Shown: positions 44,024 through 52,784 of the stretch, in pieces | Layout: each line of letters starts with the position of its first letter | Position numbering within the stretch: the first letter of the stretch is position 1 | Assembly (NCBI GenBank): GCA_963851245.1 | Contig: CAWKOH010000004.1 | Location: forward strand, 496,001 to 560,000 | DNA length: 64,000 nt | Direction of reading: 5' to 3' | Origin: CAWKOH01 sp963851245 | Lineage (GTDB): Bacteria; Actinomycetota; Acidimicrobiia; Acidimicrobiales; Palsa-688 | Notes under the pieces: model-generated | Seen by the model: the letters and a program-made list of their open reading frames with translations, nothing else | What the model was told of the DNA's origin: nothing | Databases searched by the model: none | Position numbers and translations under genes: made by a program

Positions 44024-44929
44024 GTGAGCATTGCGAGCCGGACCGACCTGACCGTCGATGAAGTGGCGGCCGCCCTGGCCGGCCATGGCTACCTGGCCGG
44101 CGAAGGCTTGGCCACGTCCATCTTCCTGGCCCTGGCCCTGCATCGCCCGCTTCTGCTCGAAGGCGAGGCGGGCGTGGGCAAGACCGAGGTGGCGAAGGTG
44201 CTCTCGGCGTGGACCGGGGGTGAGCTGCTGCGGCTCCAGTGTTACGAGGGCATCGACGTGTCCCAGGCCGTCTACGAATGGGACTACGCCCGGCAGCTGC
44301 TCCACCTGCGGGCGGCCGAAGCGGCCGGACCGGCTGCAGCTGAAGACGAGGTCTACAGCGAGCGCTTCCTGGTACGCCGCCCGCTACTGATGGCGATAGA
44401 CCATTCGGAGGGGCCGCCCCCGGTACTCCTCATCGACGAGGTCGACCGGGCCGACGACGAGTTCGAGGCCTTTCTGCTGGAGTTCCTGTCCGACTATGCC
44501 GTGAGCATCCCGGAGCTGAGGACCTTCCGCGCCCTCGAGCCGCCGCTCGTGATAATCACGTCCAACCGGACCCGCGACGTGCACGACGCCCTGAAGCGGC
44601 GCTGCCTGTACCACTGGGTCGAGCACCCCGACTTCGAGCGGGAAGTCGCCATCATCCAGATGCGGGCGCCTGAGGCCGTGCCGAGGCTGGCCAAGCAGGT
44701 GGCCGCTGCTGTCGAGACCCTCCGGGACCTGCACCTGTACAAGCCGCCGGGGGTGGCGGAATCCATCGATTGGACGGCGGCCCTGGCTGCCCTCGGTCGC
44801 ACTGACATCGACGAGCGCACCGTCGACCTGACCCTCGGCACGGTCCTGAAATACCAGGAAGACCAGGCCCGGGTGAGGGCGGCCGGGATCGGGGAACTGG
44901 TCCGGGCCGCGCTGCTCAGGGCCGAGTGA
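44024..44929 (+). CDS. MoxR-family AAA ATPase (CoxD-like)
   Basis: 301 residues. Walker A GEAGVGKTEVAKVL, Walker B LLIDEVDRADDEFEAFLLEFLSD, sensor ITSNRTRDVHDALKRRCLYHW. MoxR proteins with a partnered VWA protein act as chaperones that insert metal or cofactor; CoxD does this for the CuSMo site of CO dehydrogenase. Here the partner is directly downstream. It lacks other domains. Confidence 0.92.
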   Translation: MSIASRTDLTVDEVAAALAGHGYLAGEGLATSIFLALALHRPLLLEGEAGVGKTEVAKVLSAWTGGELLRLQCYEGIDVSQAVYEWDYARQLLHLRAAEAAGPAAAEDEVYSERFLVRRPLLMAIDHSEGPPPVLLIDEVDRADDEFEAFLLEFLSDYAVSIPELRTFRALEPPLVIITSNRTRDVHDALKRRCLYHWVEHPDFEREVAIIQMRAPEAVPRLAKQVAAAVETLRDLHLYKPPGVAESIDWTAALAALGRTDIDERTVDLTLGTVLKYQEDQARVRAAGIGELVRAALLRAE

Positions 44930-44933
44930 ACCC

Positions 44934-46100
44934 GTGACGGCAGCGCCGGAGACCCCGGTCACCGGGGCCGATCGCATCGTGGTGGGGTTCGTCCGGGCCC
45001 TGCGGTCGGCGGGCGTCGCGGTACCGGTGGGATCTGCCGTCCTCTTCGCCCAGGGACTGGCCCTCGTGGGTCTCGACGGCCGTGACCGGGTCTACTGGAC
45101 CGGCCGAGCCACCCTGGTGCACCGATCGGAGGATCTCCCCGCCTACGACCGGGTGTTCGCTTCCTACTGGCTCGACCAGGCCGTGTCCCGTGCCCTGGTC
45201 GAGTCGCCGCCGCCGTCGGTGACCCTTCTCATCGACGACGAGGATGGGCCTGAATCCGACGATTCGCAGGAGCAGTCGCCAGACTCGGATGTCCAGGCCT
45301 TGCGCTACTCGTCGGTCGAGGTGCTGGCCCAGCGCGACATGTCGGCCCTCACCCCCGCCGAGTGGGCCGAAGCCGAGAGGCTCATCTCATCCCTGCGGAT
45401 CGCCAGCGAGGTGCGGCCGTCGCGCCGCACCCGGCCGGTGAAACGCCAGACGCGCGGTCACCCGGACCTGCGAGGGACGGTGAGGCGCAGCCTCCCGAGC
45501 GGCGGGGTACCGCTGAGGCGTTCGTGGCGCGCCCCGGTCGACCAGGCCCGCCGCATGGTGTTCCTGCTCGACGTGTCCGGCAGCATGGAGCCATACGCCC
45601 GGGGCCTGGCCCGCTTCGCCCACGCCGCCGTGTCCGCGAGACGTGCCGGGCGAGTCGAGATTTTCACGGTGGGCACCAGGCTGACCCGAATAACACGGGA
45701 GATGGCCCGGAGGGATCCGGACGCCGCCCTGTCCAGCGCGTCGGCCGTGGTCGCCGACTGGTCCGGCGGGACCCGGATCGGGGCCAGCATCCAGGCCTTC
45801 AACGATCAATGGGGAGTGCGGGGAATGGCCCGGGGGGCCGTGGTCGTCATTTGCTCGGATGGATGGGATCGTGGCGATCCCGCTCTGGTGGCGTCGGAGA
45901 TGGCCCGGCTCTCGCTCGTGGCTTGGCGGGTGGTATGGGTCAACCCCCTCAAGGCCACCGACGGATACGCACCGCTGGCCCGTGGGATGGCCGCCGCCCT
46001 CCCCTTTGTTGACCAGTTCGTGGAAGGCCATTCCGTATCATCACTCGAACGCCTGGCCGCAGTCATCGCCGGTCCGGCGAGAAGGGAAGTCGTGAGATGA
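44934..46100 (+). CDS. VWA domain-containing protein (CoxE-like)
   Basis: 388 residues. The N-terminal half (VGFVRALRSAGVAVPVGSAV) is typical of CoxE, the linker is Arg-rich, and the VWA domain has the MIDAS motif FLLDVSGSME with a later GTRIGASIQAF threonine and ICSDGWDRGD. It works with the MoxR ATPase in cofactor assembly. Four bases separate the two genes and its stop overlaps the XdhC N-domain gene. Confidence 0.9.
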   Translation: MTAAPETPVTGADRIVVGFVRALRSAGVAVPVGSAVLFAQGLALVGLDGRDRVYWTGRATLVHRSEDLPAYDRVFASYWLDQAVSRALVESPPPSVTLLIDDEDGPESDDSQEQSPDSDVQALRYSSVEVLAQRDMSALTPAEWAEAERLISSLRIASEVRPSRRTRPVKRQTRGHPDLRGTVRRSLPSGGVPLRRSWRAPVDQARRMVFLLDVSGSMEPYARGLARFAHAAVSARRAGRVEIFTVGTRLTRITREMARRDPDAALSSASAVVADWSGGTRIGASIQAFNDQWGVRGMARGAVVVICSDGWDRGDPALVASEMARLSLVAWRVVWVNPLKATDGYAPLARGMAAALPFVDQFVEGHSVSSLERLAAVIAGPARREVVR

Positions 46101-46411
46101 AAGAAGTCCTGGCCGACATCGAGCGGTGGCAGGGCGAGGGAAAGCGCGTAGCCCTGGCCCGGGTGGTGGCCCTGGAAGGGTCGGGGCCCAGGCTGCCGGG
46201 CGCCACCATGGCTGTCTCCGAGGCCGGTGAGGTGGCCGGCTCGGTTTCCGGGGGGTGTGTGGAGGGCGCGGTCGTCACCGAGGCGCTCGACGTGCTCTCC
46301 GGTAGCGGCCCGAAGCTGTGCACCTTCGGCTACTCCGACGACGAGGCCTTCGCGGTAGGCCTGACGTGCGGCGGGACCATCCGGGTGTTCGTGGAGCCGC
46401 TCGACTGGTGA
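46097..46411 (+). CDS. XdhC/CoxI family protein, N-terminal domain as a separate gene
   Basis: 104 residues: LADIERWQGEGKRVALARVVALEGSGPR and GSVSGGCVEGAVVTEAL are the XdhC/CoxI domain (DUF182-type). XdhC proteins bind the molybdenum cofactor and insert it with its terminal sulfido ligand. The usual C-terminal Rossmann domain is on the next gene, which starts inside this stop codon (GTGA), so this is a split, not truncated, protein. Confidence 0.88.
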   Translation: MKEVLADIERWQGEGKRVALARVVALEGSGPRLPGATMAVSEAGEVAGSVSGGCVEGAVVTEALDVLSGSGPKLCTFGYSDDEAFAVGLTCGGTIRVFVEPLDW

Positions 46412-47232
46412 GCGAGATCTTCGAGGCGCTGAAGGCGGCCATTCGGGCCGAGCAGCCCGCGGCTCTGGCCGAGATCGTCGAGGGGCCCCCGTCGATGCTG
46501 GGGTCGAAGATGCTCGTGCTTCCCGGGCCGCCGGAGGAGGTGTTGGGCAGCTTCGGCGATCCCGACCTGGACCGGGTGGTGCGGCGCGACGTTTTGGGCG
46601 AGCTGGCCGCCGGGCTGACCGCCACCCGGCATTATGGGCTGCACGGCGAGGCACGCGAGAGGGATGTGTCGATCTTCATCGAGTCCTTCGCTCCGCCCCC
46701 GCGGATGCTCATATTCGGCGCCGTGGACTTCACCGCGGCCCTGGCCAAGGTGGGCAAGATCCTGGGCTACCGGGTCACGGTATGCGACGCCCGGCCGGTG
46801 TTCGCAACCAGAGCTCGCTTCCCCATGGCCGATGAGGTGGTGGTGTCCTGGCCGGACAAGTACCTGGCCGAAGTGGGATCCGACCTGGGTCCGCGCGACG
46901 CCGTGTGCGTACTCACCCACGATCCGAAGTTCGACGTTCCCGCCCTGGTCGGCGCGCTGGCGACTGGCGTCGGCTACCTGGGGGCGATGGGGTCGCGCCG
47001 TACCACCGAGGACCGAGAGAGGCGCCTGCGGGAAGCCGGCGTGGATAGCGCCGGCCTGCGAAGGATCATGGCCCCGATCGGCATCGACATCGGGGCCCGC
47101 ACGCCGGAGGAGACCGCGGTGGCCGTCTGCGCCGAGATCATCTCGTTGCGCACCGGACGCGAGACCGCGTCGCTCCGGGATCGGGAAGGTCCGATACACC
47201 GGGATCTCGCGGTATCGAGGGAAGTCTCCTGA
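46408..47232 (+). CDS. XdhC C-terminal Rossmann-domain protein
   Basis: 274 residues. The N-terminal quarter (MLGSKMLVLPGPPEEVLGSFGDPDLDR) is a second half of the CoxI-like fold. The rest is the XdhC_C Rossmann domain: RMLIFGAVDFTAALAKVGKILGYRVTVCDARPVFA, then AVCVLTHDPKFDVPAL and GYLGAMGSRRTTEDR. It completes the preceding gene's product. The following gene's CTG start overlaps its stop. Confidence 0.88.
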   Translation: MSEIFEALKAAIRAEQPAALAEIVEGPPSMLGSKMLVLPGPPEEVLGSFGDPDLDRVVRRDVLGELAAGLTATRHYGLHGEARERDVSIFIESFAPPPRMLIFGAVDFTAALAKVGKILGYRVTVCDARPVFATRARFPMADEVVVSWPDKYLAEVGSDLGPRDAVCVLTHDPKFDVPALVGALATGVGYLGAMGSRRTTEDRERRLREAGVDSAGLRRIMAPIGIDIGARTPEETAVAVCAEIISLRTGRETASLRDREGPIHRDLAVSREVS

Positions 47233-47798
47233 CCGGTACGGCGGCCGTCCTGCTGGCCGCGGGAGGCGGCAGCCGCTTCGAACCCGGGCTCGACGGGACT
47301 CATAAGCTGCTCGCCTCCTGGAGGGGGCGGCCTCTCGTCTGGTGGGCGGTGTCCAGCGCGGCGGGCGCCGGCTTGGACCGGACCTGGGTCGTAGCAGGAG
47401 CTGCTGACCTGTCGGCTGTCCTGCCGCCCGGCGTTGATATCCTGCCGAACCCCCGTTGGGCGGAAGGCCAGGCCACGTCGCTTCAGGTCGCGGTCTCCAG
47501 AGCCCGCCATGAGGAGCTTGATGCCATCGTCGTGGGTCTGGCCGATCAGCCCCTCGTGCCGTCGGAAGCGTGGCGGGCCGTCGCCGGCGCGGCGGCTCCT
47601 ATCGCGGTCGCGACCTACGACGGAGAGCGGCGGAACCCGGTCCGGCTCTCGGCGGAGGTCTGGGACCTGCTGCCGTTGGACGGGGACCAGGGTGCGAGGT
47701 CATTGGTCAGAGGCCGCCCAGACCTCGTGCGCGAGGTACCGTGCCAGGGAGATCCGGCCGATATAGACACTAGAGAGGACTTGCTGACATGGAGCTGA
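47229..47798 (+). CDS. MobA-like NTP transferase (molybdenum cofactor cytidylyltransferase type)
   Basis: About 189 residues. The first standard start is inside the protein (47349); upstream in frame is the essential nucleotide-binding loop LLAAGGGSRF followed by HKLLASWRGRPLVWWAV, so translation must start earlier. CTG 47229, overlapping the XdhC stop as CTGA with GAGGGAAG before it, is the best start. Later motifs are VVGLADQPLVPSEAW and RRNPVRLS. MocA-type enzymes attach CMP to molybdopterin for this hydroxylase class. Confidence 0.85.
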   Translation: MTGTAAVLLAAGGGSRFEPGLDGTHKLLASWRGRPLVWWAVSSAAGAGLDRTWVVAGAADLSAVLPPGVDILPNPRWAEGQATSLQVAVSRARHEELDAIVVGLADQPLVPSEAWRAVAGAAAPIAVATYDGERRNPVRLSAEVWDLLPLDGDQGARSLVRGRPDLVREVPCQGDPADIDTREDLLTWS

Positions 47799-48541
47799 CG
47801 AACGACTTCCGGGTGGACGTTCCTGTTCCCGAGGCGTGGAAAGTCCTCACTGACGTGGAGCGGATCGCGCCGATGCTGCCCGGAGCTCAGCTTCAGGAGG
47901 TCGAAGGAGACGAGTACCGGGGCATCGTCAAGGTGAAGGTGGGACCGATCACCGCCCAGTACAAGGGGGCGGCCACTTTCGTCGAGCGGGACGAGGAAGC
48001 GGGCCGGGTGGTCTTGAAGGCATCGGGCCGGGACACCCGTGGTCAGGGCAATGCCACCGCTCTGATCACCGCCACCATGAGCCCGGAGGACGGTGGGGGC
48101 ACCAGGGTATCGGTGGTAACCGATCTGACCGTGACCGGAAAGGTGGCCCAGTTCGGCCGCGGCGTCATGGCCGAGGTGAGCGCCAAGCTCATGGGCCAGT
48201 TCGTCGACGCCCTGGAAGCCGACATCAGGTCCTCAGGTAATCCGTCGGGATCCGAGGGGCCGGGAGAGGCCCCCTCCTCGGGAAACGGGGCCGGTGGGTC
48301 CAACCCTCAGGCCGGCAGGAACAACGCCGACGCCGTCGGGACCGAGGGGGCGGAGAAAGCCGAGGCGTCTGGGCCCCGGCGCATCGATTCCCCGGAAGCA
48401 CAACCGGTGGATCTGGTGGCCGTGGCCGGTCCCTCGACGGCCAAGCGCCTCCTGCCCGTGGTCGGGGCCCTGGTGCTCATCCTCATCCTGCTGGCACGTC
48501 GGCGCGGCCACGGCGCGGCCCCGTCCGCACCGCAGGCTTGA
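47789..48541 (+). CDS. CoxG-like SRPBCC protein with C-terminal membrane anchor
   Basis: 250 residues. Residues 1-145 are the CoxG domain (FRVDVPVPEAWKVLTDVERIAPMLPGAQL, GIVKVKVGPITAQYKGAATF, VTGKVAQFGRGVMAEVSAKLM). A low-complexity Ser/Gly/Ala linker leads to one hydrophobic helix (RLLPVVGALVLILILLA) and an Arg-rich end, so the protein is anchored to the inner face of the membrane. In carboxydotrophs CoxG recruits the hydroxylase to the membrane for quinone reduction; the same role fits here. Confidence 0.9.
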   Translation: MELTNDFRVDVPVPEAWKVLTDVERIAPMLPGAQLQEVEGDEYRGIVKVKVGPITAQYKGAATFVERDEEAGRVVLKASGRDTRGQGNATALITATMSPEDGGGTRVSVVTDLTVTGKVAQFGRGVMAEVSAKLMGQFVDALEADIRSSGNPSGSEGPGEAPSSGNGAGGSNPQAGRNNADAVGTEGAEKAEASGPRRIDSPEAQPVDLVAVAGPSTAKRLLPVVGALVLILILLARRRGHGAAPSAPQA

Positions 48542-48542
48542 T

Positions 48543-49919
48543 CTGACGGCCGACGGGCACTCCGACCTTGACCGGGTAGCGGAGCTGCTGGGCCGCGTCC
48601 CGAGAGGCGAGTTCGTCGTGGTGGTTCGGGACGGCGCCGGAGACCCAGTTGTCATCCGAAACGGCCCCCTGCTCGACGACGGGACCCCGATGCCCACCCG
48701 TTATTGGTTGGTGGGCAAGGAGGCCAGGCTCGCCGTCGATCGACTCGAGGCGTCCGGCGGCGTTCGGGCGGCCGAGGCGGCGGTAGATCCGGGCGAGCTT
48801 CGGGTCGCCCACGAGACCTACGCGGCCGAGCGCGAGGCGGCCCTGCCCTCCGGGTGGACCGGCCCTCGCCCGACGGGGGGCGTGGGCGGTACCCGCAGGG
48901 GCGTCAAGTGCCTGCACGCCCACTACGCCTGGTATCTGGCCGGGGGCCAGGACCCCGTGGGGCGCTGGGTGGCGCAAGAGCTGACCCCCTTCGCGGCCAT
49001 CGATTGCGGAACCAACTCGACCCGCCTGCTCATTGCTCATCCCGGTGGTGTAACCGTGGAGCGCCTCAAGCGGATCACCCGGCTGGGAGCCGGGGTGGAC
49101 CGAACCGGACGGTTGGCAGCCGACGCTGTTCGTCGCACCGTCACGGTGCTGGAGGAATACCGCCGGGCCATGGACCGTCACGGGGTGGCGAAGGTGCGCA
49201 TGACGGCAACCTCGGCGGCGCGGGATGCCGAGAACCGCGATGAGTTCTTCGCCGCCGCCGAGGAAGTCATCGGCATCCAGCCCGAGCTGCTGTCCGGAGT
49301 GGAGGAGGGCCGCCTGTCGTTCGTGGGAGCCACCTCTGAGCTCGACCCGAGGAGCGGGCCCTGGCTGGTTGTCGACATCGGCGGAGGTTCGACCGAGCTG
49401 GTTGCCGGGCCGGGAGCAGGCGGCGGTCCTCCCCTGGCGGTGGCGTCGCTGGACGTCGGTTGCGTTCGCCTCACCGAGCGGTTCCTCGCTTCGGACCCGC
49501 CCTCCGGCGCCGAGCTTCAGGCCGCCCGACAGTTCGTCGCCACCCTCGTCGCCGAGGCCGTGCGGCAGGAACCCCGGTTGGCACAGGGCCGTACCCTCGT
49601 CGGTCTGGCCGGCACCGTCGCCTGCCTGGCTGCCACCGATCAGGGACTCCAGGAGTACGACCGGGATCGCGTCCACCACTACGTGCTGACCCTGGATCGG
49701 GTCGAACAGATGCTCCGCCGGCTGGCGGGCCTGACCTCCGCAGAGCGTCGCCTGGTGCCGGGCGTGGAGCCGGCCCGGGCGGACGTGATCGTGGGCGGCA
49801 GCATCGTGCTGGACGAGATCATGCGCCACTTCCACTTCGGCGAATGCCTGACATCGGAGGCCGACATCCTCGACGGCCTGGTGCTGAGCCTGGCGTCTGC
49901 CCGCACTGGAAGCCCCTGA
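48543..49919 (+). CDS. DUF501 domain fused to exopolyphosphatase/guanosine pentaphosphate phosphatase (Ppx/GppA)
   Basis: About 458 residues. Residues 1-145 are DUF501 (VAELLGRVPRGEFVVVVRD, MPTRYWLVGKEARLAVDRLEASGG, GVKCLHAHYAWYLAGG). With no stop the frame passes into Ppx/GppA: FAAIDCGTNSTRLLIA, RMTATSAARDAENRDEF, GVEEGRLSFVGA, VVDIGGGSTEL, and VGLAGTVACLAA. The two are normally adjacent separate genes in actinobacteria. No ATG/GTG/TTG lies at the DUF501 start; CTG 48543 is the best choice, and another CTG (CTGACCCCC) lies exactly where Ppx would start, so the fusion could be a lost stop. Confidence 0.85.
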   Translation: MTADGHSDLDRVAELLGRVPRGEFVVVVRDGAGDPVVIRNGPLLDDGTPMPTRYWLVGKEARLAVDRLEASGGVRAAEAAVDPGELRVAHETYAAEREAALPSGWTGPRPTGGVGGTRRGVKCLHAHYAWYLAGGQDPVGRWVAQELTPFAAIDCGTNSTRLLIAHPGGVTVERLKRITRLGAGVDRTGRLAADAVRRTVTVLEEYRRAMDRHGVAKVRMTATSAARDAENRDEFFAAAEEVIGIQPELLSGVEEGRLSFVGATSELDPRSGPWLVVDIGGGSTELVAGPGAGGGPPLAVASLDVGCVRLTERFLASDPPSGAELQAARQFVATLVAEAVRQEPRLAQGRTLVGLAGTVACLAATDQGLQEYDRDRVHHYVLTLDRVEQMLRRLAGLTSAERRLVPGVEPARADVIVGGSIVLDEIMRHFHFGECLTSEADILDGLVLSLASARTGSP

Positions 49920-49958
49920 TGGCAGACCGGCCCAACGTCGGCGTCCCCGCGAGGCGTC

Positions 49959-49964
49959 TACCAT
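49959..49964 (+). promoter_or_regulatory. -10 box of the aminotransferase gene
   Basis: TACCAT, 7 nt, then ATG 49972: leaderless arrangement. Confidence 0.4.
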
Positions 49965-49971
49965 CTCGGCC

Positions 49972-51051
49972 ATGGTGATAAGCGACCGAGTCCTGATGGG
50001 TCCCGGCCCGTGCAATCCCTACCCGGAGGCGACGGCCGGGTTGAACCGGCCCATGCTCGGCCACCTCGACCCCGAGTTCATCGGGATCCTGGACGAGACG
50101 TGCGACCGCCTGAGGACCCTGTGGGGGACCGACAACGCCGTCACCCTGCCGGTGTCGGGCACGGGCTCGGCGGGGATGGAAGCGGCGTTCGTGAATACTG
50201 TGGGACCCGGCGACGCCGTTGTGGTCGGCGTAAACGGGATGTTCGGCGAGCGGATGTGCGACGTGGCCGCTCGCTGCGGGGCCGAGGTCATTCGGGTCGC
50301 CGGGGAATGGGGCCAGCCCCTCGATCCGGCCTCCCTCCTGGATGCGCACCCGGCGCCGAAGGTCATCGCGCTCGTGCACGCCGAGACCAGCACCGGCGTG
50401 CGCAACGACGTGGCCGCGGTGGCGGCGGGGAAAGGCGACGCCCTGCTATTGGCCGACTGCGTCACCTCTCTCGGTGGGATACCGGTTTCGATCGACGAAT
50501 GGGGTGTGGACATCGCCTACAGCGGGACGCAGAAGTGCCTTGGCGTCTCGCCCGGCCTGGCGCCGTTCACCATCGGGGCCCGGGCATGGGAGCGGCGTAT
50601 AGCCAAGCCCCAGAGCTGGTATCTGGACCTGGGCATGATCGGCGACTACACCTCCGGGGCGACCCGCAAGTACCACCACACCGCCCCGATCGCCATGATC
50701 AACTCGCTCCACGCCGCCCTCGGGGCGTTACTGAGCGAGGGACTGGCCGCGGCTTGGGCCCGCCACGCCGAATGCGGGAAGTCGCTCCAAGACGGGCTCG
50801 AGAAGATGGGCCTGCAGCTGTGGGTGCCGGAGGGCCACCGCCTCCCGCAGCTGACCACGGTTGTGGTTCCCGACGGGGTTGACGACGCCGCCGTCAGACG
50901 GTTGCTCCTACAGCGCTACGGGATCGAGATAGGCGGCGGCGTGGGTCCGTGGGCCGGCAAGATCTGGCGTATCGGCTGCATGGGGCACACGGCCCGGCCT
51001 CGCAACGTGCCCCTGCTTCTGGCCGCTTTGGGCGAGTTGCTGGGGCGGTGA
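49972..51051 (+). CDS. Class V aminotransferase (alanine/serine-glyoxylate aminotransferase-like)
   Basis: 359 residues. LMGPGPCNPYPEATAGLNRPMLGHLDPEF is the N-terminal signature of the AGXT group; TLPVSGTGSAGMEAAF and LLLADCVTSLGG (PLP Asp) precede the Schiff-base Lys in YSGTQKCLGVSPG. These enzymes transfer an amino group from alanine or serine to glyoxylate. The substrate pair is not certain. It overlaps the following GNAT gene by 4 nt (GTGA). Confidence 0.9.
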   Translation: MVISDRVLMGPGPCNPYPEATAGLNRPMLGHLDPEFIGILDETCDRLRTLWGTDNAVTLPVSGTGSAGMEAAFVNTVGPGDAVVVGVNGMFGERMCDVAARCGAEVIRVAGEWGQPLDPASLLDAHPAPKVIALVHAETSTGVRNDVAAVAAGKGDALLLADCVTSLGGIPVSIDEWGVDIAYSGTQKCLGVSPGLAPFTIGARAWERRIAKPQSWYLDLGMIGDYTSGATRKYHHTAPIAMINSLHAALGALLSEGLAAAWARHAECGKSLQDGLEKMGLQLWVPEGHRLPQLTTVVVPDGVDDAAVRRLLLQRYGIEIGGGVGPWAGKIWRIGCMGHTARPRNVPLLLAALGELLGR

Positions 51052-51693
51052 GCTGGAGCAACCCCACCCGAGCGAACGGTCTTTCGCTTACGGGCAGGAG
51101 GGTTCTGCTGCGACCGTTGGTCGTGTCCGACTTCGAGGCCTGGCGTGAGGTCAGGATCAGGTCGCGGGACTGGCTGCTCAAGTGGGAGCCGCGCCCGATG
51201 CCCGGCCAGCCCGACGCCACCGAAGACCGGCGGATATTCGCGGCCCGCTGCGGAGCGCGGCGAGCGAGAGCGGCAACTCGGCTCCGGCTACGGCTTCGGC
51301 ATCTTCGTGGGCCCGGAACGAAGCCGCTTCGCCGGGGAGATCAACCTGTCGTCGGTCCAGCGGGGCCCGTACCAGAACGCCTACGTCGGGTACTGGATCG
51401 ACGAGGCAGCAGCCGGCCACTCCTATGTCCCAGAGGCCTTCGTGGTGCTGTGCCGGTTCGCGTTCGAGGAACTGGCCCTGCATCGCCTGCAGGCGTCTAT
51501 CATCCCTCGCAACGGCCCCAGCCACCGGGTGGCGGAGAAGCTGGGGCTGCGCGACGAGGGAATCGCCGTGCGGTACCTGGAGATCAACGGGCGGTGGGAG
51601 GACCACGTCCGCTACGCCATCACCTCCGAGGAGTGGGCAGATCGGCGCGAGGACTATCTCCGGGACTGGATCCTCCCGGAGGGAGGTCCGTGA
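51048..51693 (+). CDS. GNAT-family N-acetyltransferase (RimJ/RimL-like), frameshifted
   Basis: The first 65 residues (LTGRRVLLRPLVVSDFEAWREVR to EDRRIFAARC) and the rest (ERQLGSGYGFGIFV, AYVGYWIDEAAAGHSY, ALHRLQASIIPRNGPSHRVAEKLGLRDEG) are in two frames that meet near 51255; one surplus base separates them. Joined, they make a normal RimJ-like enzyme that acetylates protein N-termini or small amines, ending in a DxxxYAI-type segment. It is the first of a long series of frameshifted genes on both strands to 58.6 kb, so a sequence error is suspected. Confidence 0.78.
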
Positions 51694-51731
51694 AGCTACG
51701 AACAGAACGGTAAAAGGAGATGTCGGCGGCG

Positions 51732-52778
51732 CTAGCGCTCCGGAACGATCGCCGGAGAGTGGCGGAAGAAGGCTTCGACGTCGCCCTGGTAGCGGTACGT
51801 CGGCGTCGGTCTCGCCGACCACCCGGCGCAGCCGCTGGGCTTCGACGAAGTGCCGCACCGCCCCGGCTGTGGTGTACCGGTAGGAGAACCCGGCTGCCTT
51901 CAGCTTGCGGTTGTCTACTCCTCGGCCGAAGCGAAGGAGGTCGAGGTCCTCGCGGGGCAGGTTGAGGACGCCTAGCCGGCTCAGTGCCGCCGCCGCCAAC
52001 CCGGTGGCGACGGGGCTCAGGAGCAGGGGTGGATGGCCGGCGATGGCGCGGATCTCGGACCAGGGGAGCCGGCCGTCACCGGCGACGTTGTAGACCCCTT
52101 CGAGCTGCCGTGGTCACGGCGAACTCGATGGCCCGGACCACGTCGTTCTGCTCGACGAACTGCAGCTGGGGATCGAAGCCCGCGATGGTCGGCGTCAGCG
52201 GCAAGGAGAGGGCCCTCGAAAACTGGGTGACCAGGTCCTCGCCGAGCACGTTGGCGCAGCGCAGGACGGCGACTTTGATGTGCGGGTACTCCTCGGCGAA
52301 CGACCGCAGGTAGCCCTCCACCTCCACAAGGGAGCGCTCGACGCTGGGTCCGGGCCGGGCTGCTGCGCCGAGATTCCTCCCGGAACCAGGTCGGGTCCCG
52401 CCGGCCGGCACCGTAGACCAGCGTCGACGACTTGACCACCAGGGACGTCACCCGGCTGTCCTCGGCGCCCAGCGGCGGCGAGCAGGTTCATGGTCCCGAT
52501 GACGTTCTTCTCGTGCAGCCGCCGGTCCGGTCACGAGGGCCGAGTCGACCACCAGCCCGGCGTGTACCACGGTGTCGACCTGGGTGGCCCGCACCAGCCG
52601 GGCCAGGATCGAGTAGCTGTCGTCGGTCCGCACGAACTCGGTGCGCTCGAGCGCCACCACCGGGTCGGCGGTGTCCATGCCGACGATGACGTCGACCGAC
52701 GGGTCCTCGCTCGAACAGCCGGGCCAGGCGACCGCCCCAGAAGGAGGCCAGGCCGGTGATCAGGATCCGCCTGCCCAC
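51732..52778 (-). pseudogene. NAD-dependent epimerase/dehydratase (extended SDR), about six frameshifts
   Basis: Reading frames have to be changed about six times (near 52712, 52530, 52475, 52345, 52105 and 51805) but then yield a continuous SDR: RRILITGLASFWGGRLARLFE (Rossmann start), VDTVVHAGLVVDS, LHEKNVIGTMNLLAAAG, LVVKSSTLVYGAG, VAVLRCANVLGEDL, FVEQNDVVRAIEFAV, VYNVAGDGRLPWSE and a terminal GDVEAFFRHSPAIVPER. All conserved blocks survive, which argues for sequence errors, not decay. It lies 6 bp downstream of the acyltransferase and may share its operon. Substrate unknown. Confidence 0.72.
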
Positions 52779-52784
52779 CGCCGG

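Noticed and set aside
48483..50015. 510-codon minus-strand frame
   Set aside because: Shadow of DUF501-Ppx in high-GC sequence, with His/Gly/Arg-rich random composition.
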